This document shows, piece by piece, positions 34,734-43,206 of a stretch of 64,000 bases of DNA. The notes under the pieces were generated by a model, which saw nothing but the letters and a program-made list of their open reading frames with translations, made no database searches and was not told the origin of the DNA. Each line of letters starts with the position of its first letter. The first letter of the stretch is position 1. The stretch lies in assembly GCA_965284365.1 (NCBI GenBank), contig OZ260079.1, forward strand, positions 3,286,001 through 3,350,000, in the 5' to 3' direction. The stretch is from Phragmitibacter sp965284365. GTDB lineage: Bacteria; Verrucomicrobiota; Verrucomicrobiia; Verrucomicrobiales; Verrucomicrobiaceae. The translations under genes and the position numbers were made by a program.

Positions 34734-35429
34734 ATGCATCGTTACCTGCGAACGCTCCTTCTTTTCGGAGCCCTGTGCGGCCCGGTCAGCGCCCAATCTG
34801 AAAAGCCCGAAGCCGCTCCTCCCGGACCGGCGTTGGGACTGGCCGATCAGCAAAAAAGCGGTGATTTGCCGCCTGTATCCAATCACCTTTCAGCAAAGGC
34901 TTCTCAAGCCTTCTCAAAGCGGGATTGGGCTGCCGCCCGAAGCGCGTACCTGGAAATCCTCAAACTGGATCCCACCAACGCCCTCACATTGGCAAATCTT
35001 GGGGCGGTGGAACAACAGGCAGGCCACCTCGGCGAAGCTCAAACCTACTTCTCAAAAGCAGTCTCCATCAATCCAGCGCTGCAGCAGACCTGGGTCGCCC
35101 TAGGATTGGTCAGCTACCAAAATGGAGATCTCTACCTGGCGTTGTCAGCTTTTGGCAGAGCCATCCATGAGGATCCCATGGACGCGAAATCGCATAGCTA
35201 TCTCGCCCTCGCTCTGAAACAACTTGGCTGGCTGGATGCGGCTGAGGCTGAGTTGCAGCGGGCAATTGAAATCAATCCCGGCTATGCGAACGCCCATTTT
35301 AACCTGGCACTGATGTATCTTGAGCGAAAGCCGCCCGCATTGGAACTGGGCAGACGTCATTACGCCACAGCACTTTCTCTGGGAGCAGCCAAAGACGATC
35401 TGGTGGAAGAGAAGCTAAAGGACAAATAG
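34734..35429 (+). CDS. Secreted TPR-repeat protein
   Basis: 231 residues. Sec signal at the start (HRYLRTLLLFGALCGPVSAQ). Residues ~45-210 hold four or five tetratricopeptide repeats: AFSKRDWAAARSAYLEILKL, ALTLANLGAVEQQAGHLGEA, TWVALGLVSYQNGDLYLALS, SHSYLALALKQLGWLDAAEA, AHFNLALMYL. TPRs mediate protein-protein contacts. It reads toward bioF 34 bases downstream and is divergent from lexA. Its partner is unknown. Confidence 0.82.
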   Translation: MHRYLRTLLLFGALCGPVSAQSEKPEAAPPGPALGLADQQKSGDLPPVSNHLSAKASQAFSKRDWAAARSAYLEILKLDPTNALTLANLGAVEQQAGHLGEAQTYFSKAVSINPALQQTWVALGLVSYQNGDLYLALSAFGRAIHEDPMDAKSHSYLALALKQLGWLDAAEAELQRAIEINPGYANAHFNLALMYLERKPPALELGRRHYATALSLGAAKDDLVEEKLKDK

Positions 35430-35463
35430 GCGCACAGCCCTTGTTACCTATTCCCAGTTATTC

Positions 35464-36738
35464 ATGACCGGCGGCACCTCAGATGCGGATGGTTCTTCCG
35501 GCTGGCCCTCGCTGGCCGAGACCGCCTCCCGCGAGCTCAAGTCCATTGCAGCCAAAGGGTTGCTCCGCCGCCTGCGCCGGCTCGAAGGAGAGGTCGGCTC
35601 GGAGCTCACTCATGAAGGTCGTGCCTTGCTGAATTTCTCCTCCAACGACTATCTCGGCCTCGCCGCCTCGGCGGATCTCAAAGCTGCGATGGCGGAGGCA
35701 GTGGATCGTTTTGGAACCGGTTCCGGTGCCGCACGCCTAGTATCTGGCAGCCTCGCGCCTCATCACCATTTGGAGGAGACTCTCGCGGAATGGAAGGGCG
35801 TGGAAGCCGCCATCACGTTCTCCAGTGGCTATGCCACGGCGTTAGGCGTCATCCCGGCGGTCATCGGAAAAGGGGATACCGTGGTACTGGATAAGCTCAG
35901 CCATGCGTCCCTCATTGATGCTGCCAAACTGAGCGGTGCCGACCTGCGTGTCTTTCCGCACAACAATACCCACCGCCTTGAGGAGATCCTCACCGCCATT
36001 CGGGCCAAGGATAGCTCCCGCAAAATCTTGGTCGTCACGGAATCCATCTTCAGCATGGATGGCGACGCAGCGCCGCTTCCCGAAATCGTCCGCATCAAAG
36101 ACAACCATGGTGCCTGGCTTCTCGTCGACGAAGCTCACGCCGTCGGCGTCCTCGGTCCCGAAGGAAAAGGACTGATCGCCCAACTAGGCCTTACTCCTGA
36201 CGTGGAGCTGCAAATGGGCACCTTGGGAAAAGCCCTCGGAGTGAGTGGCGGTTATCTGGCAGCGGCTCGTCCTGTGGTGGATTTACTCGTGAACCGTGCC
36301 CGCAGTTTCATTTTCAGCACGGCACCTCCGCCTGCGGTGGCGGCTGCTGCAGGTGCGGCCGTTCATTTGGTGAAGGGTGGGGAAGGGGAGAAACGCCGTG
36401 CGTTACTGGAGCGAAACCGCTCCCTCCTCCACGATTCTGCTCTGCAATCCTTTCGTCTGCCGCCCCCGGCTGCGATCTATCCGATCATCATCGGAGGTGA
36501 AGATGAAGCCCTTCAGGCGGCGGCGTTCTGTTCCGGAGAAGGCGTATTCATCCCGGCCATCCGCTTTCCCACCGTGGCACGTGGCGCTGCACGCCTGCGC
36601 CTCACCTTAAGCGCAAGCCATGAACCGTTCCAGATCGAACGTCTTGTCGCGTGCCTTCACGCAATGACACAGCAGGTGGGGATCACGCCGCTTCTCTCGG
36701 CCCAGGAAGTCAGTCAGGAGACAGTGCCGGAGGCTTAA
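35464..36738 (+). CDS. bioF: 8-amino-7-oxononanoate synthase (BioF)
   Basis: 424 residues, PLP-dependent alpha-oxoamine synthase. Motifs: NFSSNDYLGLAASADLKAAM, GTGSGAARLVSGSLAPHHHL, ITFSSGYATALGVIPAVI, ILVVTESIFSMDGDAAPLPE, LLVDEAHAVGVLGPEGKGL (PLP-binding Asp and His) and the Lys in QMGTLGKALGVSGGY. It condenses pimeloyl thioester with alanine in biotin synthesis. No other biotin genes are adjacent. The related enzymes CqsA and Kbl have the same fold, so BioF is the best but not the only reading. The C-terminal 132 bases overlap the convergent glycosyltransferase gene. Confidence 0.85.
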   Translation: MTGGTSDADGSSGWPSLAETASRELKSIAAKGLLRRLRRLEGEVGSELTHEGRALLNFSSNDYLGLAASADLKAAMAEAVDRFGTGSGAARLVSGSLAPHHHLEETLAEWKGVEAAITFSSGYATALGVIPAVIGKGDTVVLDKLSHASLIDAAKLSGADLRVFPHNNTHRLEEILTAIRAKDSSRKILVVTESIFSMDGDAAPLPEIVRIKDNHGAWLLVDEAHAVGVLGPEGKGLIAQLGLTPDVELQMGTLGKALGVSGGYLAAARPVVDLLVNRARSFIFSTAPPPAVAAAAGAAVHLVKGGEGEKRRALLERNRSLLHDSALQSFRLPPPAAIYPIIIGGEDEALQAAAFCSGEGVFIPAIRFPTVARGAARLRLTLSASHEPFQIERLVACLHAMTQQVGITPLLSAQEVSQETVPEA

Positions 36739-37977
36739 GCCCAGATCAAATTTCATCCCGGAATACCGGGCAAAGGCATGCAGAAGTTCCTTACAGGTCA
36801 CTTCCTTGGCAAAATGCTTTTTCGCGTGCTGCAGACCGGTCTTTCCCATCTCCTCGCACAGATTTCCATCCTGCAGCAGACCTGCCAGCAGCCCCGCCAA
36901 TGCCTCGGGCTGTTTCTCTTCGCAAAGTAGACCGGTCACCCCATTGACCACCATTTCCGGAACGCCCGCCACTCGTGTAGACACACACGGCACGCTCGCC
37001 GCCATCGCCTCCATCAGGACCGTAGGCAGATTGTCTTTGCCACCATCCTGTTCGGTCTTGCAGGCGAGGGCGAAGACTTGAGTTTCCTCCGCCAGCAGCC
37101 TGGTGATTTCCGGCATGCCGAGCGGCCCGGTCAGAGTAACATGCTCTTGCAATTTCAGGTCTCGCATCTGCTCGCGCAGTTCATCTTCCAAGGGGCCTTC
37201 TCCTACGATCCGGCATCGGAAATTCACGCCTCGATCTCGCAGCAGCCCACAGGCCGTCACCAGATCATCAAACCCCTTCTTTTCGATCAGCCGTCCCACG
37301 CTCAGGATATTACCAGGCGCTTTCGTTCGATCCGCCTTGGTCCGTGCTTCCAGGAACGGCCGGAGATCCAGCCCATTGTAAACCCGTTGCACCCGGCTTG
37401 CTGACTGAGGAAACCTTCGTTGCAAATCCGTCGCCGTATAATCGCTCACCGTTACCACCAGGCTTGCTTGGTTGATCAACACCGTATTTGATGGGGTGAT
37501 CTCCTTTTGCTGGCAGAAGATGTCGTTGGCGTGCGCCGTGAAGCTGTAACTGAACCCATGGAATTTCCGCATCCACCAGCAAACACGAGCCCCGATGCCA
37601 GCGAAATGGGAGTGGGCATGGCTGACACTGATGCGCATTTCGCGGAGCTTCGCGCCAATCCAGGCCGCTTCATAAATGCGGTTTTTGTCAGGACGCTCTC
37701 CCCAATGGCGAAGAGTGAGCACCACACTCTGTGGTAATTTGCCTGCATCCTTCAGCGCCAAAACTTGGCGGACGAGCTCCGGTTCCGGCGGCAAAATGAC
37801 GATCCTTTTGCGCAATTCCTCAGGAAAATGGCAGACCTTTTCCCCGCTCGTGTCATGAATGGAAAAGATGACGGGACGCACTCCAGCACGCTCAAGTTCA
37901 AGGATTTCCCTCACACAGAAAGTCTGTGTAAAGCTCGGAAATCTCTCGAAGATGTAGGCGAGGTGATGACTTGGCAT
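36607..37977 (-). CDS. Glycosyltransferase family 4 protein
   Basis: 456 residues. GT-B fold: N-terminal acceptor-binding half (ERFPSFTQTFCVREILELER, then VSHAHSHFAGIGARVCWWMR), C-terminal nucleotide-sugar half with GNILSVGRLIEKKGFDDLVT, CRIVGEGPLEDELREQM and EDGGKDNLPTVLMEAMAASV-like E-x7-E region (LPTVLMEAMAASVPCVST). It would transfer a sugar to a polysaccharide or lipid carrier. The last ~40 residues lie beyond the usual domain and antisense to the end of bioF; that tail may not be conserved. It is divergent from the secreted protein gene at 38164. Confidence 0.88.
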   Translation of the reverse strand: MPSHHLAYIFERFPSFTQTFCVREILELERAGVRPVIFSIHDTSGEKVCHFPEELRKRIVILPPEPELVRQVLALKDAGKLPQSVVLTLRHWGERPDKNRIYEAAWIGAKLREMRISVSHAHSHFAGIGARVCWWMRKFHGFSYSFTAHANDIFCQQKEITPSNTVLINQASLVVTVSDYTATDLQRRFPQSASRVQRVYNGLDLRPFLEARTKADRTKAPGNILSVGRLIEKKGFDDLVTACGLLRDRGVNFRCRIVGEGPLEDELREQMRDLKLQEHVTLTGPLGMPEITRLLAEETQVFALACKTEQDGGKDNLPTVLMEAMAASVPCVSTRVAGVPEMVVNGVTGLLCEEKQPEALAGLLAGLLQDGNLCEEMGKTGLQHAKKHFAKEVTCKELLHAFARYSGMKFDLGLSLRHCLLTDFLGREKRRDPHLLCHCVKARDKTFDLERFMACA

Positions 37978-38163
37978 CCGCCGTTAATAAAAGGGAGAAT
38001 TGTCCCGAGGTAAAGTCGCAAGGTATGGCGGAAGGCCAGATACTGGAGATGAAGGAAAAAACGTCAATGGGGCGTTCCTGTCACGGTACTTGCGAATTTT
38101 GCGTCTGCCACCTAGACTCGGCCTTCGCTAAAGAAGTCCCATTAATCCCTTCTTAAACCCAAG

Positions 38164-39252
38164 ATGATGAAAGCACGCTATCTGTCCCCCATTCTCGCCT
38201 GCGCCTTCGCGGTCTCCCTCTCTGCTCAGGAAGCGGAAAAGGTCACACAGCCCGGGGCGATTTCCGGCACTGTGAACATCACCTTCGCCACCCGCACCAA
38301 TGTGGATGACAAAGGTAGAGCCAAGGTTGGCGCGAAGGATGTTTATGAAGTCGCGTTGAACGTCGCCAAAACCACCGAGTTCAAAGGCAAGGTGGAGCGT
38401 TTCCCACTGCTTACCAGCAGCGTTCTGGGTCGTGTGGAACAAAAGGGCCAGCTCTTTTACTCGCTGGATCTTGCAGTCATCAATCCCGTGGACATGACCC
38501 AAAAGAAGACCGTGGGCAAATGGGTCGGCACTGTGCCAATTGATTCCAATGGCGTTTATGAATTGGAAGGTGCTGGCGACAGCAAACAACGCATCAGCGT
38601 TAACGCCATCGGCAAAGCGCCGGCCTTCACGGACAACTTTGGTGGCCGTCTTTTCGGCAAAGGCAAGAAGACCGAAGGCGTCATGTCCTATGTCCGTCAG
38701 TTGCAGGGCAAGGCTGTGAAGATCGAAGTAAAGAACGTCGACCCTATGCGTTTTGAGAACGTGGCCCTCGCTCAAGGCCCTTCCCAGAACTACTCCCGGT
38801 GCATCGTGAACGGCAACCTGGACTTCGATTACGAAACCGGGAACTGGCTGACCAACGGCATCCGCTTCCACTACACTCACAACGGCAAGGAAATTGACGA
38901 CGTCGTCACCGGCTCCATCAAATGGGTGGAAGACGCCAACCGCGCCACCAACGGCAAAGGCCAGTATGAGTTCAACCTGCGCTGGAACGAAGCCAACAAC
39001 AAACCCGCCAGCACGGAAGCCGATGCTTTCACTGGCGCCAGCGATGAAGAAGCCTTCTTCGCCGTGGACAACAGCGTGCCATCTCTCTCAGGCGTCGTGA
39101 AGTTTGAAGACACCATGGTCGGTGGTAGCGAACCAATCCCCAGCGCCAGCAAGATCACGTATCAACTGGACGCCAACCAGCTTACCAAACAGCAGATCAT
39201 GAACTTCCTGAAGCTGTGGTTGGTGGGCATCGGACCGACAAACGACGAGTAA
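38164..39252 (+). CDS. Secreted protein of unknown function
   Basis: 362 residues with a Sec signal (KARYLSPILACAFAVSLSAQ). The mature part is beta-rich, with repeated short strands (GAISGTVNITFATRTNVDDK, KVERFPLLTSSVLGRVEQKG, FHYTHNGKEIDDVVTGSIKW), and no Cys pairs or catalytic motif were seen. The style is that of large abundant envelope or periplasmic proteins of Verrucomicrobia. It stands 53 bases before a Tat-exported amine oxidase on the same strand. I do not recognise a family. Confidence 0.75.
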   Translation: MMKARYLSPILACAFAVSLSAQEAEKVTQPGAISGTVNITFATRTNVDDKGRAKVGAKDVYEVALNVAKTTEFKGKVERFPLLTSSVLGRVEQKGQLFYSLDLAVINPVDMTQKKTVGKWVGTVPIDSNGVYELEGAGDSKQRISVNAIGKAPAFTDNFGGRLFGKGKKTEGVMSYVRQLQGKAVKIEVKNVDPMRFENVALAQGPSQNYSRCIVNGNLDFDYETGNWLTNGIRFHYTHNGKEIDDVVTGSIKWVEDANRATNGKGQYEFNLRWNEANNKPASTEADAFTGASDEEAFFAVDNSVPSLSGVVKFEDTMVGGSEPIPSASKITYQLDANQLTKQQIMNFLKLWLVGIGPTNDE

Positions 39253-39304
39253 GCACTACTGTCCAGACCTCGCACCAACATCCCATTCCACCCCGCTTCG
39301 CCTT

Positions 39305-40897
39305 ATGAACCGCGGCCGTACCCCTCTGTTCCGTTCCGTCGTGCGCATGCTGCGCGAGACCAGTCCTAGCGTCCCCTCCCGGCGTGAATTTATCCGCCTG
39401 GCGGGAGCTGCCGGGATGACCTCTGCCATTGGCTTGCAGGGGAAAGAACCGGTTCCGGTTCCGGCGGATGGCACCGTGCCCACTCCGCCTACGCCAGCTC
39501 CGGCCCCCACGAAAAAAATCGAGGGACCGGTCGCGATTGTAGGCGGCGGCATCGCTGGTTTGACGGCGGCTTACCGCCTCATGAAAGCCGGTGTCGAAGT
39601 ACATCTCTATGAAGCGAGCCAACGCTTCGGAGGCCGTATGTACACGAAGCGGGATTTCAATGCGGATGGGATGTTCGTGGAGTTGGGTGGTGAGTTGGTG
39701 GATTCCAACCATACCGATCTTATCGAACTGGCCAAGGAGTTGGGCCTGGAACTGCAAAGCCTCAAGGAAGGTGATGCCGGATTGGATTTCTACAGCTTTG
39801 GCGGGAAGATCTACACGGATCACGATGTCATCAAAGCCTTCGAGCCGCTCTCCAAGCGGATCGCGGAAGATGCCGAAGGCCTCTACGATGACAAAGAAGA
39901 GTTCACGGACAAAGCACGTCAACTCGATGGCTCCAGCTTGAAGGAATATCTCAAGTCCATCGCTGGCGGAGTCGAGCCTTGGGTCATTCAAATGCTCGAG
40001 GTGGCCTATGTTCCAGAGTACGGTGTGGATACCGAACGGCAGTCAGCCCTCAACTTCGTGGACTTCATCAATCCTGACACCAGTAATGGCTTTCAGATCT
40101 TTGGCGACAGCGACGAAGCCATGCGTGTGAGCGGCGGTAATGAAACGCTTCCTGCCGCCGTCTACCGCTCCGTGCAGCGCAGCATCAAATCCTATGCCGA
40201 CCATCGCCTCGTGAAAATCGCGGAGGACGGGAGCAAGATTAAACTCACCTTCGTGGCAGGCTCCAAGGTCATCTCTCCTTCTTACGAGAATGTCATTATG
40301 GCGATTCCCTTCACCATCCTGAGAACCATTGATGGAGTAGATGCACTCAAGCTCTCTGACGACAAGAAGCGGTCCATCAAAGAGATGGGCTACGGCACCA
40401 ATATCAAGGTGATGTACGGCTTTAATGACCGTCAGTGGCGCACGCCCTTCGGTGGCCGCGACTTCTTCTGCAACGGCAGCGTGTATGCCGACAAGAGCTT
40501 CCAGACCGTCTGGGAAACCAGTCGTGGCCAAAATGGCAATCGCGGCATCATCACCAACTTCATGGGCGGTTCCGCAGGTTCGCAATACTCCGCCGATCAG
40601 ATCGAGAAATTCATCGCCGAACTCGACACCATCTTCCCCGGCCTCAAAGCCAAGCATGACGGCACCCGTACCATGATGAACTGGCCCAACATGAAGACCA
40701 TCAAAGGCAGCTACAGTTGCCCGCTGGTCGGCCAATACACCTGGGTCTACGAAGCCGCTGCCACCCCTGAACTGGATGGCCATCTCCTCTTTGCCGGTGA
40801 GCACACCAGCAGCGAGTTCCCCGGCTACATGAATGGCGGTCTCGAAACCGGCAACCGTGTCGTCCGCGAACTGCTTGGAATTGAAGCTGAGGCTTAA
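39305..40897 (+). CDS. Tat-exported FAD-dependent amine oxidase
   Basis: 530 residues. Twin-arginine signal SRREFIRLAGAAGMTSAIGL at ~26-46, then a Pro-rich linker (GTVPTPPTPAPAPTKKIEG). FAD-binding Rossmann motif VAIVGGGIAGLTAAYRLMKA with GVEVHLYEASQRFGGRM (GG-doublet). C-terminal flavin motif LLFAGEHTSSEFPGYMNGGL followed by ETGNRVVREL. These are monoamine oxidase family signatures; the protein oxidises amines or amino acids in the periplasm. Substrate not determined. A hairpin 18 bases after the stop may end the transcript. Confidence 0.88.
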   Translation: MNRGRTPLFRSVVRMLRETSPSVPSRREFIRLAGAAGMTSAIGLQGKEPVPVPADGTVPTPPTPAPAPTKKIEGPVAIVGGGIAGLTAAYRLMKAGVEVHLYEASQRFGGRMYTKRDFNADGMFVELGGELVDSNHTDLIELAKELGLELQSLKEGDAGLDFYSFGGKIYTDHDVIKAFEPLSKRIAEDAEGLYDDKEEFTDKARQLDGSSLKEYLKSIAGGVEPWVIQMLEVAYVPEYGVDTERQSALNFVDFINPDTSNGFQIFGDSDEAMRVSGGNETLPAAVYRSVQRSIKSYADHRLVKIAEDGSKIKLTFVAGSKVISPSYENVIMAIPFTILRTIDGVDALKLSDDKKRSIKEMGYGTNIKVMYGFNDRQWRTPFGGRDFFCNGSVYADKSFQTVWETSRGQNGNRGIITNFMGGSAGSQYSADQIEKFIAELDTIFPGLKAKHDGTRTMMNWPNMKTIKGSYSCPLVGQYTWVYEAAATPELDGHLLFAGEHTSSEFPGYMNGGLETGNRVVRELLGIEAEA

Positions 40898-40915
40898 AGT
40901 TTGATGAGGCCCATA

Positions 40916-40943
40916 CGCCATGACCGTCTTATCGGTCATGGCG
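40916..40943 (+). terminator. Hairpin after amine oxidase gene
   Basis: Perfect 11-bp stem (40916-40926 with 40933-40943, loop tcttat); no T-tract. Confidence 0.5.
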
Positions 40944-40958
40944 TCGATTAGGTGCTGC

Positions 40959-41060
40959 AAGTGCGGTTGGGTGTTTCAACCGGCCCAGAAAAGCGTCAAG
41001 TGCCGCCCAGCCGTGTCGGAATACGCGAAATACCGTACTACGTAGTACGGTATCGCGGGA
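40959..41060. repeat. REP/MITE-like palindromic repeat, copy 1
   Basis: Begins AAGTGCGGTTGG and ends in a perfect 24-bp palindrome (41030-41053) with the core TACTAC|GTAGTA. Related copies are at 53569, 53976 and 54113. Confidence 0.7.
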
Positions 41061-41180
41061 AAAACGTGGAACGGCGGCGCAATCGCCGGCTAGAGACGAA
41101 GTCGATTCGCGGCCCGTGTGCATGCCGTCAATGGTGCTCGAGACTCGAGCATCTTCAATGGATCACAAGGGCAGTTGGCC

Positions 41181-41885
41181 TTAGCCCTCCAAATACAAAA
41201 TCCGTCCGCACTGCTCGCATTGCGTGATCTCTTCATCCAGATCCAGACTGTGTAGTGTCCCGGACACCAGCCGCATATGGCAGCCTTGGCAGGTATGCTT
41301 TTCCATGAGCACCACTGCCGCGTCACCTTTGCTTTTCATGAGCCGGTTATACATCCCTAAGGGCGTCGGATCGATGGGCTCCGCCAATTCAGCGCGCTCC
41401 TTCTGCAGATCCGCCAGGCGCGCCTGCAGGTTCTTGGCCCGCTCATCAAGTTGGATCAGTTCCTCCTCCACGCCCTTCTTGGTGGCTGCCTGCAATTTTT
41501 GGGCATCGGTCAGCGCCGGCTTCACGGATTCCAGCTTTTCCATCAACTCTATCTCCTGGTCTTCCAGGCTGTAGACTTCCTTTTCGTAACGCTCGATTTC
41601 GTGTCCCATGGCGCGGAACTCTTCGTTCTTCCGCGTCGCAAACTGCTGATCCTTCAAGCGCGTGACGGTGGTCTTGCGTGTCTGGATGTCCAGTTCCAAA
41701 CTCTTGATCTTCAATTCCACTTCCCGCACCTTGCCCAGCGCGGCTTCCACCGCCGCGGTGTCATCATGCAGCCGCGTTTCCGCCCGCTTCTTCAGATTGG
41801 GAATTTCCTTCAACTCTTTGCTGAGCGAGCGAATGCTCTGGTCACGGTCTTGCAGGACGAGGAGTTGGCGAACGACGGGAAGCAT
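41181..41885 (-). CDS. Coiled-coil protein with C4 zinc ribbon
   Basis: 234 residues from ATG 41885 (MLPVVRQLLVLQDRDQS); an earlier start would add 11 unlikely residues. Residues 10-175 are a long coiled coil (LKEIPNLKKRAETRLHDDTA ... DERAKNLQARLADLQKERAE). The C-terminus holds four zinc cysteines: CQGCHMRLVSGTL and CEQCGRILYLEG. This is the DUF164 / zf-RING_7 family, to which the chlamydial CT398/CdsZ belongs. Proposed roles are adaptor functions in secretion or sigma-factor binding; the role here is unknown. It ends 88 bases before nagZ on the same strand. Confidence 0.85.
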   Translation of the reverse strand: MLPVVRQLLVLQDRDQSIRSLSKELKEIPNLKKRAETRLHDDTAAVEAALGKVREVELKIKSLELDIQTRKTTVTRLKDQQFATRKNEEFRAMGHEIERYEKEVYSLEDQEIELMEKLESVKPALTDAQKLQAATKKGVEEELIQLDERAKNLQARLADLQKERAELAEPIDPTPLGMYNRLMKSKGDAAVVLMEKHTCQGCHMRLVSGTLHSLDLDEEITQCEQCGRILYLEG

Positions 41886-41972
41886 TGGTGGGGACTGAGA
41901 GTTAAGTGGAAAAACCAAGCCTTGGAAACAAGAAAAGGCAGCTTAGAAGGGCAGGGGAGAAAGACGCCGGCA

Positions 41973-43085
41973 TCAGTAGAGTTCCACGGGTGACCGTTTC
42001 CCATCTTCCACACTCAGATCGCGAGCCTTCTCCTCGCCCAGAGTATCCACGCGCAATTGCCAGATGGCCTCGTTAATCTCTTTAAATCTTTCCACGCTGA
42101 AAACAGTGGGACGGGAGAGTTTCTTCTTGGCCTTTTCCATCCTCGTCAATGCGTCGTAGACTACAGGATCAGGGAGGGCTTCCAGATGCTGCTTGGCTTC
42201 CTCCACCATTTCCAGACGATGGCATATCATGACCATGTCATTGCCCGCCTTGATCGCTTCCTGAATGGCCTGCTCAAACGTGACTTCATTCAGGATCGCG
42301 CCCATATCCAGATCATCGGTCATGGCCAGACCATCAAAGCCAAGCTGATCCCGCAGCAGTTTTTGCACGATGTTATGGGAGAGAGAGGCCGGCCAGCGTT
42401 CATTTTGCGGGTCATAGGCTGGATAGTTCGCATGGCACACCATCACGCTGTCCAGCTCTGGCATCAGCGCGCGATAGGGCAGCAATTCATCCCGCTCCAG
42501 TTCTTCGCGGGTCTTTTGAATGATGGGCAGAAACTCATGGGGATCACATTCCGCCGGTCCATATCCGGGAAAGTGCTTGGCGCAGCTCAGCACACCCTGC
42601 GAGCGCATGGCCCGGTTAAAGATGCCGGCGTTGTCCACCACCTCTTGAGGGTCACGCCCATAGCAGCGTCCCTTCAGCGAGTTGTCCGCCTGTTCGTCAT
42701 AACAAATGTCCAACACCGGGCAGAGATCCAGATTGATTCCGAAAAGCCGCAGCAGTTGCCCGGTCAGTTTGCCGTGTTGTTTAATCAGCGCCGGGTCACC
42801 TTTCTCACGCAATTGCTGCGCATTCGGCGGCTCCTGCCCGATGTAACGCAGCCGGGAGACTCGACCGCCTTCCTGGTCGATCGTGATGATCGGCTCGATC
42901 TCGCTCAGATCCCGGAGGTCATCGCAGAGTTTACGCAACTGCGCGGCATCTTTGAGATTCCGGCTGAAAAGGATATATCCACCAGCCTGCAAATTCTTGA
43001 GGCGCGCGGCGGTTTCGCTATCGAGTTCAGTGGAAGGAATGCCAGTCAGCAACAACTGGCCGAGGCGGGAAGAGTGGGCGGACAT
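41973..43085 (-). CDS. nagZ: Beta-N-acetylhexosaminidase NagZ
   Basis: 370 residues, glycoside hydrolase family 3. Motifs: YILFSRNLKDAAQLRKLCDD, IITIDQEGGRVSRL, DLCPVLDICYDEQADNSLKG, CAKHFPGYGPAECDPHEF (family KHFPG(H/Y)G with catalytic His-Asp), SVMVCHANYPAYD, and nucleophile Asp in GLAMTDDLDMGAI. It removes GlcNAc from muropeptides in cell-wall recycling. It is divergent from the namZ-like gene across a 121-base gap, so a shared promoter region is plausible. No signal peptide is seen, suggesting a cytoplasmic enzyme. Confidence 0.93.
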   Translation of the reverse strand: MSAHSSRLGQLLLTGIPSTELDSETAARLKNLQAGGYILFSRNLKDAAQLRKLCDDLRDLSEIEPIITIDQEGGRVSRLRYIGQEPPNAQQLREKGDPALIKQHGKLTGQLLRLFGINLDLCPVLDICYDEQADNSLKGRCYGRDPQEVVDNAGIFNRAMRSQGVLSCAKHFPGYGPAECDPHEFLPIIQKTREELERDELLPYRALMPELDSVMVCHANYPAYDPQNERWPASLSHNIVQKLLRDQLGFDGLAMTDDLDMGAILNEVTFEQAIQEAIKAGNDMVMICHRLEMVEEAKQHLEALPDPVVYDALTRMEKAKKKLSRPTVFSVERFKEINEAIWQLRVDTLGEEKARDLSVEDGKRSPVELY

Positions 43086-43206
43086 TCCTCGCAGACTAGC
43101 TGGGCACCGCCTCCGTGCAAGAGTCGGCTCGCCGATTCCACTACTCGGTGTTTAGAAACATTGCTTGGTTGAAATAACATCCTCCCACGACGAAGGACAT
43201 TCCCGC

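Larger units (their letters stand above)
40898..41180. other. Intergenic region with hairpin and REP-like element
   Basis: Holds a terminator-like hairpin and one copy of the palindromic repeat family described separately; no gene. Confidence 0.5.

Noticed and set aside
35464..36738. CqsA/LqsA-type alpha-hydroxyketone autoinducer synthase
   Set aside because: Tempting because a signalling cluster lies nearby and the fold is shared, but motifs and length fit BioF, and a CqsS/LqsS partner is not adjacent.
40043..40960. 305-codon minus-strand frame opposite the amine oxidase
   Set aside because: Antisense to conserved flavoprotein motifs; no family features of its own.
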